From Akkermansiaceae bacterium (GTDB taxonomy: Bacteria; Verrucomicrobiota; Verrucomicrobiia; Verrucomicrobiales; Akkermansiaceae): a DNA stretch of 61,735 nt. The position numbers and the translations under genes were made by a program. The notes beneath the pieces were generated by a model. The model was given only the letters and a program-made list of their open reading frames with translations. It had not been told where the DNA came from and made no database searches. The stretch spans positions 1 through 61,735 of the forward strand of contig SUVN01000014.1 of assembly GCA_015061985.1 (NCBI GenBank), in the 5' to 3' direction. Below are positions 8,882-16,642 of the stretch, in pieces. Position 1 is the first letter of the stretch, and the number at the start of each line of letters is the position of its first letter.

Positions 8882-9955
8882 TTAATGAACCTTATTATCT
8901 TTTACTCTGAATATCAATTTATCCAAAGCTGAAAAAAACTTCATACCCAGCCATCCCAAGAACAATGTACCCAACAAACAGCAAAGGATATAAACCTGAG
9001 GATATGAATCTTTTAATCCTTCATTCACTCCAATAATCATGGGAATGCGTTGAAAAATATATAGGGTGAACAATGCAGGTCCTCCACTCCAAGAGAGAAA
9101 CGCAGGTATTTTTCGCATACGGATACACGAAAATGTAAGACAAACCCCCATGGCGAAGATGACAGTAGGTATATTGGAATACACGAGAAGAAAATGGACA
9201 CCGTAAATCTTCCATCCCAATGCAACCATAAGAACACCGATAAGCCAAACCGGCATTCTTAACCCGTTTAATATTTTCTCAATTGTTGGTCTCCAGATAA
9301 AAAACAGCATGCCGGCAGGGATACACATGCAGGTATCAACCCACCAACCTCCACGATACCTGGCAAGTATCACATAAACAGCAAACAACACAACAACTCC
9401 TACTACTATTGCAAACTCACCAAACCGTCGACATAACCTATAACTCAAGGTTATAAACAGATAACTCAAAAGGGTCACAAAAATGAACCAATTACTGTTG
9501 CCTATGCTGCGCCACCCGAAGAACGACATGAACACTGTAAGACATTCGTACTCTCTTCCATACCAGAATTGAACGACATAAAAAAGCATTACGGCTAATG
9601 ACATATGAAGCAAAAGGGAAAGAAACCTCTTTTTTACCAACTGGCTGGCATATCCCTCCTTATTTCTCAATGAACTCATGATTCCATATCCGCTGAAAAA
9701 AAAGAAAGTCGCTACAACACATTGGCCCAGTGTCATCAACAACCTTGTAATCCATGCATCGCACATAAGATAATCAGATGTATATTGCGAAAGATGACAC
9801 GCAAAAACTATCCAGATAAAAAAACCGTTTATTGTGCTGGTTCGCTCCCGTGAAATATATTCGCCATCCGTCAACATTTTTCGTTCTACTCCGGATATAC
9901 AGCTCAAAAACGAAATAAAGAGAAACAAAAATAACAGCGTTAACATAAGCCTCAA
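8882..9955 (-). CDS. Acyltransferase-3-like integral membrane protein
   Basis: A 357-residue protein made almost entirely of hydrophobic helices (about ten), with the pattern of acyltransferase family 3 / OafA-like membrane proteins. A F-F-F-F-S-G-Y-G-I-M motif near residue 90 corresponds to the conserved FFxLSG element of that family, and N-G-F-F-I-W-I-V-F-A-C-H-L-S near residue 45 to the first helix carrying the active-site histidine. Such proteins O-acetylate surface polysaccharide. The gene is far richer in A+T than its neighbours, suggesting recent acquisition. It lies behind a 17-bp inverted-repeat cassette (9982-10135) that may switch its expression. Confidence 0.75.
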   Translation of the reverse strand: MRLMLTLLFLFLFISFLSCISGVERKMLTDGEYISRERTSTINGFFIWIVFACHLSQYTSDYLMCDAWITRLLMTLGQCVVATFFFFSGYGIMSSLRNKEGYASQLVKKRFLSLLLHMSLAVMLFYVVQFWYGREYECLTVFMSFFGWRSIGNSNWFIFVTLLSYLFITLSYRLCRRFGEFAIVVGVVVLFAVYVILARYRGGWWVDTCMCIPAGMLFFIWRPTIEKILNGLRMPVWLIGVLMVALGWKIYGVHFLLVYSNIPTVIFAMGVCLTFSCIRMRKIPAFLSWSGGPALFTLYIFQRIPMIIGVNEGLKDSYPQVYILCCLLGTLFLGWLGMKFFSALDKLIFRVKDNKVH

Positions 9956-9981
9956 TAAGTAATCCTCTTTCAGACTAGCTC

Positions 9982-10135
9982 ATTGTAAATGCGATGTCCA
10001 GTCAAAAATTATTTTTTTAACTCATTCTTAACAATTAACACAAACATAAAACAGCCCTAACATTTATCGAATCTATTCATAATACCATCCTTATTCACTA
10101 AAAATAGACACTTTAAAAGACATCGCATTTACAAT
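9982..10135. repeat. Perfect 17-bp inverted repeat bounding a 120-bp AT-rich segment (candidate inverton)
   Basis: ATTGTAAATGCGATGTC at 9982-9998 is perfectly repeated in inverse orientation at 10119-10135. The enclosed 120 bp is very A+T-rich. In the present orientation it contains a promoter-like element reading toward the acyltransferase gene (TTGTTA, 17 bp, TAATTT on the minus strand). This is the layout of site-specific invertible promoters controlling surface polysaccharides in gut bacteria; invertibility itself is inferred. No recombinase gene lies in the window. Confidence 0.6.
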
Positions 10136-10234
10136 ACGATATACACCAATACCTATCCATATCAAATCAACATCAACGCATCAAAAATATAGCATATTAC
10201 TTTCATTCTACTGACTTTGCAGCTCGTTTTTTTC

Positions 10235-10279
10235 AAAAAAAAAAGAGGTGCGGAAGTCATGTAAAACTTCCGCACCTCT
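10235..10279 (-). terminator. Rho-independent terminator of the ppdK-DJ-1 operon
   Basis: On the minus strand the 14-nt stem AGAGGTGCGGAAGT/ACTTCCGCACCTCT (10244-10279) is followed by nine T residues, 16 nt after the stop of the DJ-1 family gene. Confidence 0.85.
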
Positions 10280-10295
10280 GCCGAAACAAGAATTC

Positions 10296-10841
10296 TTACT
10301 TGCAGCACATATCGCTGCGGAGCTTCTCCACTTCCTCCTTTTTGCCGAGGTAGCGTCCGAGCTCAAAGCCGAACTCCAGGGCGGCACCGGGGCCACGGCC
10401 TGTGACGATATTGGCATCGGTCACGGCGGGGCAGTCGCAAACCACTGCGGCAGAGGCGAGTTCCTCCTTCACGGAGGGATAGCAGGTCACCTTGCGACCC
10501 TTGATGACACCGGCGGCTTCCAACGCCAGCGGAGCCGCACAAATGGCAGCCACCAGCTTGCCCTCCTCATGCATTCGGCGCACAACGGAGAGCACGGCGG
10601 GGGTATCGCGCAGCGTCCAGGATGCAGGGCCGCCCGGCAGGATAACGCCGCTGTAGAGCGCGGGCTCCACGTCCACCAGCAGCATTTCGGCAGACATAAC
10701 CATGCCGTGTGCCCCCTCTACGCTGCGCCCCTGCAGCCCGGCCGTAACGACCGGGATATCCAGACGACGCAGGATGTCTATGGGTGCAGCCAGCTCGATT
10801 TCCTCGAAGCCGGGAGCCATGATGACAAGTACAGGATTCAT
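10296..10841 (-). CDS. DJ-1/PfpI (YajL-like) family protein
   Basis: A 181-residue single-domain protein of the DJ-1/PfpI superfamily. The nucleophile elbow A-A-I-C-A-A-P (cysteine near residue 100) and G-F-E-E-I-E, whose glutamate normally activates that cysteine, are both present, as is the conserved T-G-R-G-P-G-A-A segment. Family members act in redox or carbonyl stress protection as chaperones or glyoxalase-like enzymes; the exact activity is not evident. It follows ppdK by 15 nt and shares its terminator, so the two form an operon. Confidence 0.88.
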   Translation of the reverse strand: MNPVLVIMAPGFEEIELAAPIDILRRLDIPVVTAGLQGRSVEGAHGMVMSAEMLLVDVEPALYSGVILPGGPASWTLRDTPAVLSVVRRMHEEGKLVAAICAAPLALEAAGVIKGRKVTCYPSVKEELASAAVVCDCPAVTDANIVTGRGPGAALEFGFELGRYLGKKEEVEKLRSDMCCK

Positions 10842-10856
10842 ATGCGGGTGAGCGGT

Positions 10857-13565
10857 TTAATTATCCTCCAGAGCGGCCTGAGCAGCAGAGATACGAGCCG
10901 TGGGCACGCGGTAGGGCGAGCAGGACACGTAGGTGAGGCCGATACGGTGGCAGAACTTCACGGAAGCGGGGTCGCCGCCGTGCTCGCCGCAAATACCAAT
11001 CTTCATCCCGGGGCGGGTCTTGCGGCCCAGCTCCACGCCGATTTCCATGAGCTTGCCCACGCCCTTCTGGTCGATGCTGGCAAAGACGTTGCGGCCGATG
11101 ATTTCCAAATCCTGATAAGTACCGAGGAAAGCGCCTGAATCGTCGCGGCTCATGCCGAGGCCCGTCTGGGTCAGATCATTGGTACCGAAGGAGAAGAACT
11201 CTGCGTTCTGAGCAATCTCATCGGCGGTGACGCAGGCGCGGGGAATCTCAATCATGGTACCCACGCGGTAGGATACGCGGCGGCCCTTCTCCTCGAACAC
11301 CTCTTCGGCCACGCGGTCGATGATGGCTTTCTGCAGCTCCAGCTCCTTGTTGAAAGCCACCAGCGGCACCATGATTTCCGGGCGCACCTCGAAGCCCTCT
11401 TCCTCCATCACTTCGATGGCAGCCTCAATGATGGCGCGTGCCTGCATTTCCGTGATTTCCGGGTGGTCGATGCCGAGGCGGCAGCCGCGGTGCCCCAGCA
11501 TGGGGTTGAACTCATGCAGCTCAGAGACGCGGTGCATGATGAACTCCACGGGCATGTTGAACTTCTTGGAGAGGTCAAGCTGCTGCTCCTTGGTCTGGGG
11601 CAGGAATTCGTGCAGGGGCGGGTCCAGCAGACGAATGGTGGCGGGTCGCCCGGCCAGCGCCTTGAAGATGCCCTTGAAATCGCTCTTCTGGAAGGGCAGC
11701 AGGTTCAGCACGGCCTCACGGCGCTCATCCATGCGCTGGGAAAGAATCATGCGGCGCATGAAATCAATGCGGTTGCCGTTGAAGAACATGTGCTCCGTGC
11801 GGCAAAGGCCGATACCCGTAGCGCCGAACGCAATGGCGGCGGCAGCCTGCTCCGGAGAGTCGGCGTTGGTCCGCACTTTCAGGCGAGCCAGACGGTCGCA
11901 CCACTCCATCACACGGGCAAAGTTGCGATAAGTGCTGCTGTCCTCCGGCTTCATCGTCTTCTTGATAAGCACCTGCACGATTTCGGAGGGCGCGGTCGGC
12001 AGCTTACCGGCATACACCAGACCCGCCGTGCCGTCCAGAGAGAGGTAATCACCCTCGTGATACACCACACCGCCGATGGTGATGGTGCGCTCCTGATAAT
12101 CGATGGCCATCTCGCTCACGCCGCAGACACAGACCTTGCCCATCTGGCGAGCCACCAGAGCCGCATGGCTGGAAAGGCCGCCGCGAGCCGTCAGAATACC
12201 CTCTGCAGCAATCATGCCGCGCAAGTCTTCCGGGGATGTCTCCAGACGCACCAGCAGCACCTTCTCACCGCGTTTAGTGGCCTCCACGCAGCGGACGGCG
12301 TTCAGGTAGAAGCGGCCGGATGCAGCACCGGGGCCGGCGTTGAGGCCCTTGGCGATGCGCTTGGCGTTGCGCAACGCGGTATCATCGAAAATGGGGGCGA
12401 GCACCTGGTCCACCTGATCGGCAGGGATACGCTTCACGGCAGTCTGCCAGTCAATAAGGCCTTCGCGCTCCATATCGCAGGCAATGCGGAATGCGGCAAT
12501 ACCGGTGCGCTTGCCATTGCGGGTCTGAAGCATGTATACCTTCTTGTCCTGAATCGTGAACTCAAAGTCCTGCATATCGCGGAAGTGGTTTTCGAGCGTC
12601 TTGCGGATAGCGCAGAGTTCCTCGTAGGCGCTGGGCATCACCTCTGCCAGCTTACCCACCGGCTCAGGCGTGCGCACACCGGCCACCACATCCTCACCCT
12701 GGGCGTTCATGAGGAATTCGCCGTAGAATTCGTTCTTACCAATGGCGGGGTTGCGGGTGAAAGCCACGCCGGAACCGGATTCGTTAGAGGTATTGCCGAA
12801 CACCATGCACTGCACGTTCACCGCAGTACCCCAATCGGCGGGGATACCGTATTTGGCGCGGTAGGTGATGGCGCGCTCGTTGTTCCAGGAGCCGAACACG
12901 GCACCGATTGCACCCTTGAGCTGCTCCCATGGATTGGTCGGGAAGTTCTGCCCGGCGCGACGCAGCACCAGTGTCTTGAATCGCTTCACCAGCTCACGGC
13001 TGTCATCTGCCGTCAGCTCTGCATCGGAGATATCGCGGCCGTAGCGCTCCTTCTTGAGCGCGTGAATCTCTGCCTCGAAGGGCTCCATATCTTCACCCTC
13101 AGACTTCTGCACCCCCATCACCACATCGCCGTACATCTGCACAAAGCGGCGGTAGCAATCCCAGGCAAAGCGCGGGTTCGAGGTAGCGGCGGCCATGGCC
13201 TCCACCGTCTCATCATTCAGCCCCAGATTCAGAATCGTATCCATCATACCGGGCATGGACTCACGGGCGCCGGAGCGCACGGACACAAGCAGGGGCATGG
13301 CGGCAGTATCACCGAACTTGCGCCCCACCAGCTCCTCCATGCGGGCAATGCCGTTCTTCACTTCACCCTCCAGCTCTGCCGGGTAGGTGAGTGCGTTGTC
13401 ATAGTAATAGGTACAAACCTCTGTCGTGATGGTGAATCCGGGAGGCACGGGAAGGCCGATGCGGGCCATCTCTGCCAGATTTGCGCCCTTACCGCCAAGG
13501 AGGGCCTTCATGCTGCCGTTGCCATCGGCGGTACCGCCGCCGAAATGATATACAATCTTACTCAT
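10857..13565 (-). CDS. ppdK: Pyruvate, phosphate dikinase
   Basis: A 902-residue enzyme interconverting pyruvate, ATP and phosphate with phosphoenolpyruvate, AMP and diphosphate. Seen in order: ATP-grasp N-terminal domain ([10 protein letters not shown] near residue 22; [16 protein letters not shown]), the swivelling phosphohistidine domain with [12 protein letters not shown], and the C-terminal PEP/pyruvate TIM barrel ([19 protein letters not shown]). ATG 13565 ([11 protein letters not shown]) is preferred over ATG 13595 because it matches the family N terminus and follows a TTGACA-18-TATGCT promoter. In anaerobes it serves in glycolysis or gluconeogenesis. Confidence 0.96.
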   Translation of the reverse strand: MSKIVYHFGGGTADGNGSMKALLGGKGANLAEMARIGLPVPPGFTITTEVCTYYYDNALTYPAELEGEVKNGIARMEELVGRKFGDTAAMPLLVSVRSGARESMPGMMDTILNLGLNDETVEAMAAATSNPRFAWDCYRRFVQMYGDVVMGVQKSEGEDMEPFEAEIHALKKERYGRDISDAELTADDSRELVKRFKTLVLRRAGQNFPTNPWEQLKGAIGAVFGSWNNERAITYRAKYGIPADWGTAVNVQCMVFGNTSNESGSGVAFTRNPAIGKNEFYGEFLMNAQGEDVVAGVRTPEPVGKLAEVMPSAYEELCAIRKTLENHFRDMQDFEFTIQDKKVYMLQTRNGKRTGIAAFRIACDMEREGLIDWQTAVKRIPADQVDQVLAPIFDDTALRNAKRIAKGLNAGPGAASGRFYLNAVRCVEATKRGEKVLLVRLETSPEDLRGMIAAEGILTARGGLSSHAALVARQMGKVCVCGVSEMAIDYQERTITIGGVVYHEGDYLSLDGTAGLVYAGKLPTAPSEIVQVLIKKTMKPEDSSTYRNFARVMEWCDRLARLKVRTNADSPEQAAAAIAFGATGIGLCRTEHMFFNGNRIDFMRRMILSQRMDERREAVLNLLPFQKSDFKGIFKALAGRPATIRLLDPPLHEFLPQTKEQQLDLSKKFNMPVEFIMHRVSELHEFNPMLGHRGCRLGIDHPEITEMQARAIIEAAIEVMEEEGFEVRPEIMVPLVAFNKELELQKAIIDRVAEEVFEEKGRRVSYRVGTMIEIPRACVTADEIAQNAEFFSFGTNDLTQTGLGMSRDDSGAFLGTYQDLEIIGRNVFASIDQKGVGKLMEIGVELGRKTRPGMKIGICGEHGGDPASVKFCHRIGLTYVSCSPYRVPTARISAAQAALEDN

Positions 13566-13664
13566 AACGCTGTTCAGAAAATGATGGAACAGCATACAGC
13601 ACCAAGGGGAGTACTGTCAAGCACTCCCTCTGCCACAGCCGCTTCGGCCGCCCCCCCTGTTGTG

Positions 13665-14120
13665 TCATGCGGAGGGGAAAACGAACAGCTCCGCCGCGCG
13701 GCAACCGCATTTCGGGTTGTCAGAGACCTGCAACTCCCTCAGCGCCGCCCCCATACGCGCAGCGGTATCATCGGGAATCATCTCAGAGAGACGGCAAGCG
13801 CTGGTATCATACTTGAAGAAGGTTTTATTCTCCTTGTAGTGCAGCCAGGCAGCGCTGAGCTTTTCGCAAAGCTCCTCCGGCAGCGCCAGATAGATGCGGA
13901 ACTTGCTCTCATCTCCATCCATACCGCGCTGCCTCACCGTCACCTTGATTTCGTAGAATGTTTCTCCGGCTTCGGTGGCATACTCCTCGCGCACCTCACA
14001 GCTCTGCACCCCGCGCAGACGGTAGATACCGCTCTTGCGGGCATCATCGCGCATATCTGCCAGAATTTCTCGGTCGCCATCAATAAAGATGAAATCGCTC
14101 AGGATAATCTCTGCCTTCAT
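13665..14120 (-). CDS. Conserved-looking hypothetical protein
   Basis: A 151-residue soluble protein with no recognised family. The sequence alternates short beta-like segments and charged helices, and contains several cysteines near the C terminus (P-K-C-G-C-R). Its reality is supported by codon usage like its neighbours and by a textbook leaderless promoter: TTTACA (14155-14150), 17 bp, TAGACT (14132-14127), 6 nt, ATG 14120. Confidence 0.75.
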   Translation of the reverse strand: MKAEIILSDFIFIDGDREILADMRDDARKSGIYRLRGVQSCEVREEYATEAGETFYEIKVTVRQRGMDGDESKFRIYLALPEELCEKLSAAWLHYKENKTFFKYDTSACRLSEMIPDDTAARMGAALRELQVSDNPKCGCRAAELFVFPSA

Positions 14121-14126
14121 GTTACC

Positions 14127-14155
14127 AGTCTACACAGTCTGCAACGGATTGTAAA
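14127..14155 (-). promoter_or_regulatory. Leaderless promoter of the hypothetical gene at 13665-14120
   Basis: On the minus strand TTTACA, 17 bp, TAGACT, then GGTAAC directly before ATG 14120. Transcription would begin at the A of the start codon within a base or so. Confidence 0.65.
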
Positions 14156-14214
14156 GTGCAATCTGACAAAAATTGGGCTTGACCCGGCGCGAAAGCTATG
14201 GCACACTTCCCCTG

Positions 14215-14312
14215 CCGCCGGGCCCCCGGATGTGCGGCTGGAAAACCCCGCCAGGACCGAGAGGTAGCAACGGTATTCAGACCTCACTTGTCGGGGTGTG
14301 CCCGGCGGTTTT
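14215..14312 (+). ncRNA. ffs: Small signal recognition particle RNA (4.5S RNA)
   Basis: A hairpin-shaped RNA of about 98 nt. CCGCCGGGC (14215-14223) pairs perfectly with GCCCGGCGG (14300-14308), followed by seven T. The apical part carries the Ffh-binding motif CCAGGACCGAGAGGTAGCAA (14251-14270), matching the conserved CAGG, GNRA tetraloop and AGCA features of bacterial 4.5S RNA. The tetraloop here reads GAGA instead of the usual GGAA. With Ffh and FtsY it targets membrane proteins to SecYEG. An upstream TTGACC (14179-14184) probably belongs to its promoter. Confidence 0.9.
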
Positions 14313-14431
14313 TTTGTACCTGATTTGCCCTTTGCGGACATTTTTGCGCACGCCTACGTATCCTACAAACTTTTTCTTTCATCTTTTTTAAAAAAATTGC
14401 AAAAAAACAGTTAGCTAACACAAAAAAGGGG

Positions 14432-14459
14432 TTGACTTCTCCGGATAAAAGAGTAGAAT
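14432..14459 (+). promoter_or_regulatory. Promoter of the 38-residue peptide gene
   Basis: TTGACT (14432-14437), 16 bp, TAGAAT (14454-14459), followed by a leader of about 33 nt to ATG 14499. Confidence 0.6.
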
Positions 14460-14498
14460 GTTCGCGCAACTCTAACCATCACCAAATAGGGAAACAAT

Positions 14499-14615
14499 AT
14501 GACCAAAATCATTACCATCATGCTGGGTATTTCCGCTCTGACCGCAGTCGGCAACAGTCTGCCTCCCTGCCCGGAGAACAGTCTGCCCCCCTGCCCGGAA
14601 CTTTCTGTGCGCTGA
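14499..14615 (+). CDS. 38-residue exported peptide with duplicated NSLPPCPE motif
   Basis: A very small ORF with a basic-hydrophobic N terminus (MTKIITIMLGISALTAVG), like the start of entericidin-type small lipoproteins, but lacking a lipobox. The mature part is two tandem copies of N-S-L-P-P-C-P-E plus LSVR. The two 24-nt DNA copies differ at only two positions. The gene has its own promoter and a terminator at 14689-14720. It may be a degenerate entericidin-like gene or a cysteine/proline-rich secreted peptide; function unknown. Confidence 0.5.
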   Translation: MTKIITIMLGISALTAVGNSLPPCPENSLPPCPELSVR

Positions 14616-14688
14616 GGCACACCCCGGCCAACTACCCGGTTCCGCGTTCATTGAACGTGCTTTGACCGATGCGCCTGACGGCAACAAG

Positions 14689-14720
14689 ACGCTTTCCCGA
14701 AAGGGAAAGGCGTTTTTTTT
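14689..14720 (+). terminator. Rho-independent terminator
   Basis: ACGCTTTCCC pairs with GGGAAA(G)GCGT around GAAA with one bulged G, then eight T. It ends the transcript carrying the 38-residue peptide gene. Confidence 0.75.
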
Positions 14721-14763
14721 GACCCTCCTTTCAGCAGCCATCCATACACACCCGGGAAAAAGC

Positions 14764-14792
14764 TTGAATCACAAGAACGATTCTGCCATACT
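14764..14792 (+). promoter_or_regulatory. Leaderless promoter of the 42-residue protein gene
   Basis: TTGAAT (14764-14769), 17 bp, CATACT (14787-14792), then 6 nt to GTG 14799. Confidence 0.55.
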
Positions 14793-14798
14793 CAGCGC

Positions 14799-14927
14799 GT
14801 GATTGATTGGATTTTCGAGCTGATTGGGACCTTTGTGGCAGAGGTATTGGGCAAGCTCAACCTTTGGGGGTGGATTATCCTGCTGTCCATTGTGGGGTTA
14901 ATCGTCCTCGCCTGCGTATATCTCTGA
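14799..14927 (+). CDS. 42-residue single-pass membrane protein
   Basis: A GTG-initiated ORF encoding an amphipathic N-terminal helix (IDWIFELIGTFVAEVLGKL) and one membrane helix (WGWIILLSIVGLIVLACVYL). It follows a promoter whose -10 box ends 6 nt before the GTG, the same leaderless arrangement as neighbouring genes, which is the main reason to believe it is translated. It converges on folC with a 17-nt gap. Function unknown. Confidence 0.55.
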   Translation: MIDWIFELIGTFVAEVLGKLNLWGWIILLSIVGLIVLACVYL

Positions 14928-14944
14928 TGCCGCAGATTCAGTCA

Positions 14945-16165
14945 TCACTGAGCCGTTTTGCGGTAATCCGGTCTTCCCTGCAGCAGAGAAAGAGCCTCAC
15001 CCAGCAGGAAGAACGAACCGCAGATGAGCGTGCACTCCGGGAGACTTGCCAAAGCAGCGGTCAGACTCCCCGGCAAACAGACGGGCGCTTGTGACGCTGC
15101 ACGCACTTTCACCGCCATTTCCTCCGGCGGTAAGATACGCGGAGACTGCACCGGCGGCAGAATCCATTCTCCCACAATCGGGGCCAGCAGTTCCAGTGTT
15201 TCATCCAATGCTTTATCAGCCGAACCGGCGTAGATACAGCAGGCTTTGGACTCTCCGAACCGTTCCCGCCAGGTACGCACCAGCACATGCATGGCATGCG
15301 GGTTGTGCGCACCGTCCATGATAACCCCGGGCAGCACTTCCTCAAAGCGCCCCGGCCAGCGAACCTGCGCCAGCCCGCGGGCCTCCTCCTCCGCAGAGCA
15401 GAGGAAATGCGGCAGCGCGTGCAATGCCGCCAGAGCCAGTGCGGCATTCCGCCGCTGGTGCGCTCCCACCAGCCCCAACGGCAGCTCGCATTCTGCCGTG
15501 ACGATGCGGAAATCAGTATCCATGCGCTGCGCGGCTTCGTGAATGGCGCGGATGGCCTCCGGCTCCTGCGGGGCAATGACCGCCCGGCGATGCCAGGCGA
15601 TGATACCGGCTTTCTCCCCGGCCACATCATAGAGGGTGGGTCCCAGATACTGCGTGTGGTCCAGCCCGATGGGGGTGATGACGGCCACATCCTTAGGCAC
15701 AGCGTTGGTGGCATCCAGCCTGCCGCCCATGCCGGTCTCCAGCACGATGAGCTCCACCCCCTGCTCCGTAAAATAGAGCATGGCCACCGCCAGCACAATT
15801 TCAAAGAAGGTGGGAGGAGTCTCCCAATCCGCTATCAACTCGCGCACGTAATCAATAAGTCGTGCTGCATCCGCATCCGGGATATTCACGCCGTTCACGC
15901 GGATGCGTTCATTGAACTCCACCAGATGCGGCGAGGTGAACAAGCCGGTTCTGTACCCCGCCGCGCGTGCCACGGATTCGATGAACGCGCAGGTGGAACC
16001 CTTGCCGTTAGTACCCGCCACATGCACCACCCGGGCACGCGGATACAGCACCCCGCACTCTTTCAGCAGACGCGTTATCCCCTCCAGCCCCAGCTTGATG
16101 CCGAACACCTGCACAGAATACAGCCAATCCAGAGAATTGACGATTGACGATTGACTATTGACCAT
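14945..16165 (-). CDS. folC: Bifunctional folylpolyglutamate/dihydrofolate synthase
   Basis: A 406-residue Mur-ligase-family enzyme adding glutamate to folates and/or dihydropteroate. The N-terminal F-G-I-K-L-G-L-E-G and the P-loop V-A-G-T-N-G-K-G-S-T are diagnostic, followed by T-S-P-H-L and F-N-E-R-I-R. The C-terminal domain includes M-D-G-A-H-N-P-H-A. The start at ATG 16165 lies inside four 7-bp tandem repeats that encode the first residues. A TATATT box ends 7 nt before it, with a weak -35. The three-base-mismatched repeat length makes this start potentially phase-variable. Confidence 0.93.
   Translation of the reverse strand: MVNSQSSIVNSLDWLYSVQVFGIKLGLEGITRLLKECGVLYPRARVVHVAGTNGKGSTCAFIESVARAAGYRTGLFTSPHLVEFNERIRVNGVNIPDADAARLIDYVRELIADWETPPTFFEIVLAVAMLYFTEQGVELIVLETGMGGRLDATNAVPKDVAVITPIGLDHTQYLGPTLYDVAGEKAGIIAWHRRAVIAPQEPEAIRAIHEAAQRMDTDFRIVTAECELPLGLVGAHQRRNAALALAALHALPHFLCSAEEEARGLAQVRWPGRFEEVLPGVIMDGAHNPHAMHVLVRTWRERFGESKACCIYAGSADKALDETLELLAPIVGEWILPPVQSPRILPPEEMAVKVRAASQAPVCLPGSLTAALASLPECTLICGSFFLLGEALSLLQGRPDYRKTAQ
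16136..16163. repeat. Four 7-bp tandem repeats at the folC start
   Basis: ATTGACG, ATTGACG, ATTGACT, ATTGACC in tandem, overlapping the folC start codon. On the coding strand they encode VNSQSSIVNS. Seven is not a multiple of three, so a change of copy number would put ATG 16165 out of frame. Confidence 0.8.
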
Positions 16166-16230
16166 GGTTGGAAATATAAACTTGTTTTATTGGGAATTCA
16201 GATACACCTTGGCTCATTTTTGCGAAATTT

Positions 16231-16301
16231 GGCGCGACCGTGGCGCAATTTTGTAAAATTTGGCGCAATCATGGCGCAATTTTGTAAAACTTGGCGCAAT
16301 C
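16231..16301. repeat. 31-bp tandem repeat, about 2.3 copies
   Basis: Units begin at 16231, 16262 and (partial) 16293, each starting GGCGCRAYC and containing GGCGCAATTTTGTAAAA. The core ATTTTGTAAAAT is palindromic, so the units could be operator-like or iteron-like. They lie between the folC start and the broken regulator gene. Confidence 0.7.
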
Positions 16302-16316
16302 GTACTGACTCGGTCA

Positions 16317-16596
16317 TCATTCCTTTTCACGCACGATTCCTGCCAAAGTTTCAGGACTTATGAGAAATACCCACTCCTTTTTCATGGAATCCAGCAGCAC
16401 GCCTTTAGAAATCAACTGCTTTTTGAGACGTTGCACCGTACGACGGGATATCTGCAATTTTTCGGCTAATGCCGGCTGACTGATTTTATTGTTCTTTTGA
16501 AATGCGACCACCCTGTGCATTTGCAAAACCGCAAATCCACTTCAGGTAGTCATCCCTCCAATTCTCTTTCCACTCAATGTTCTGATCTTCGGGCAT
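16317..16596 (-). pseudogene. Broken AlbA_2-domain transcriptional regulator
   Basis: The first 30 codons from ATG 16596 (M-P-E-D-Q-N-I-E-W-K-E ... F-A-N-A-Q-G-G) are the start of an AlbA_2 (Schlafen-type) ATP-binding regulator. At about 16505 the reading passes directly, in another frame, into that family's C-terminal winged helix (I-S-Q-P-A-L-A-E-K-L-Q-I-S-R-R-T-V-Q), ending at 16317. Intact members have several hundred residues between these parts, so a large internal deletion with a frame change has occurred. It sits 46 nt after the ahcY stop on the same strand. Confidence 0.75.
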
Positions 16597-16642
16597 GAGC
16601 TGCAGTCGCTTCGTTTGAGAGATATGCCACTCCCATTCTTCC

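Noticed and set aside
11463..14267. 934-codon open frame on the plus strand
   Set aside because: It is antisense to ppdK over almost its whole length, has a histidine- and leucine-rich composition typical of a frame shadow at high G+C, and lacks any family motif.
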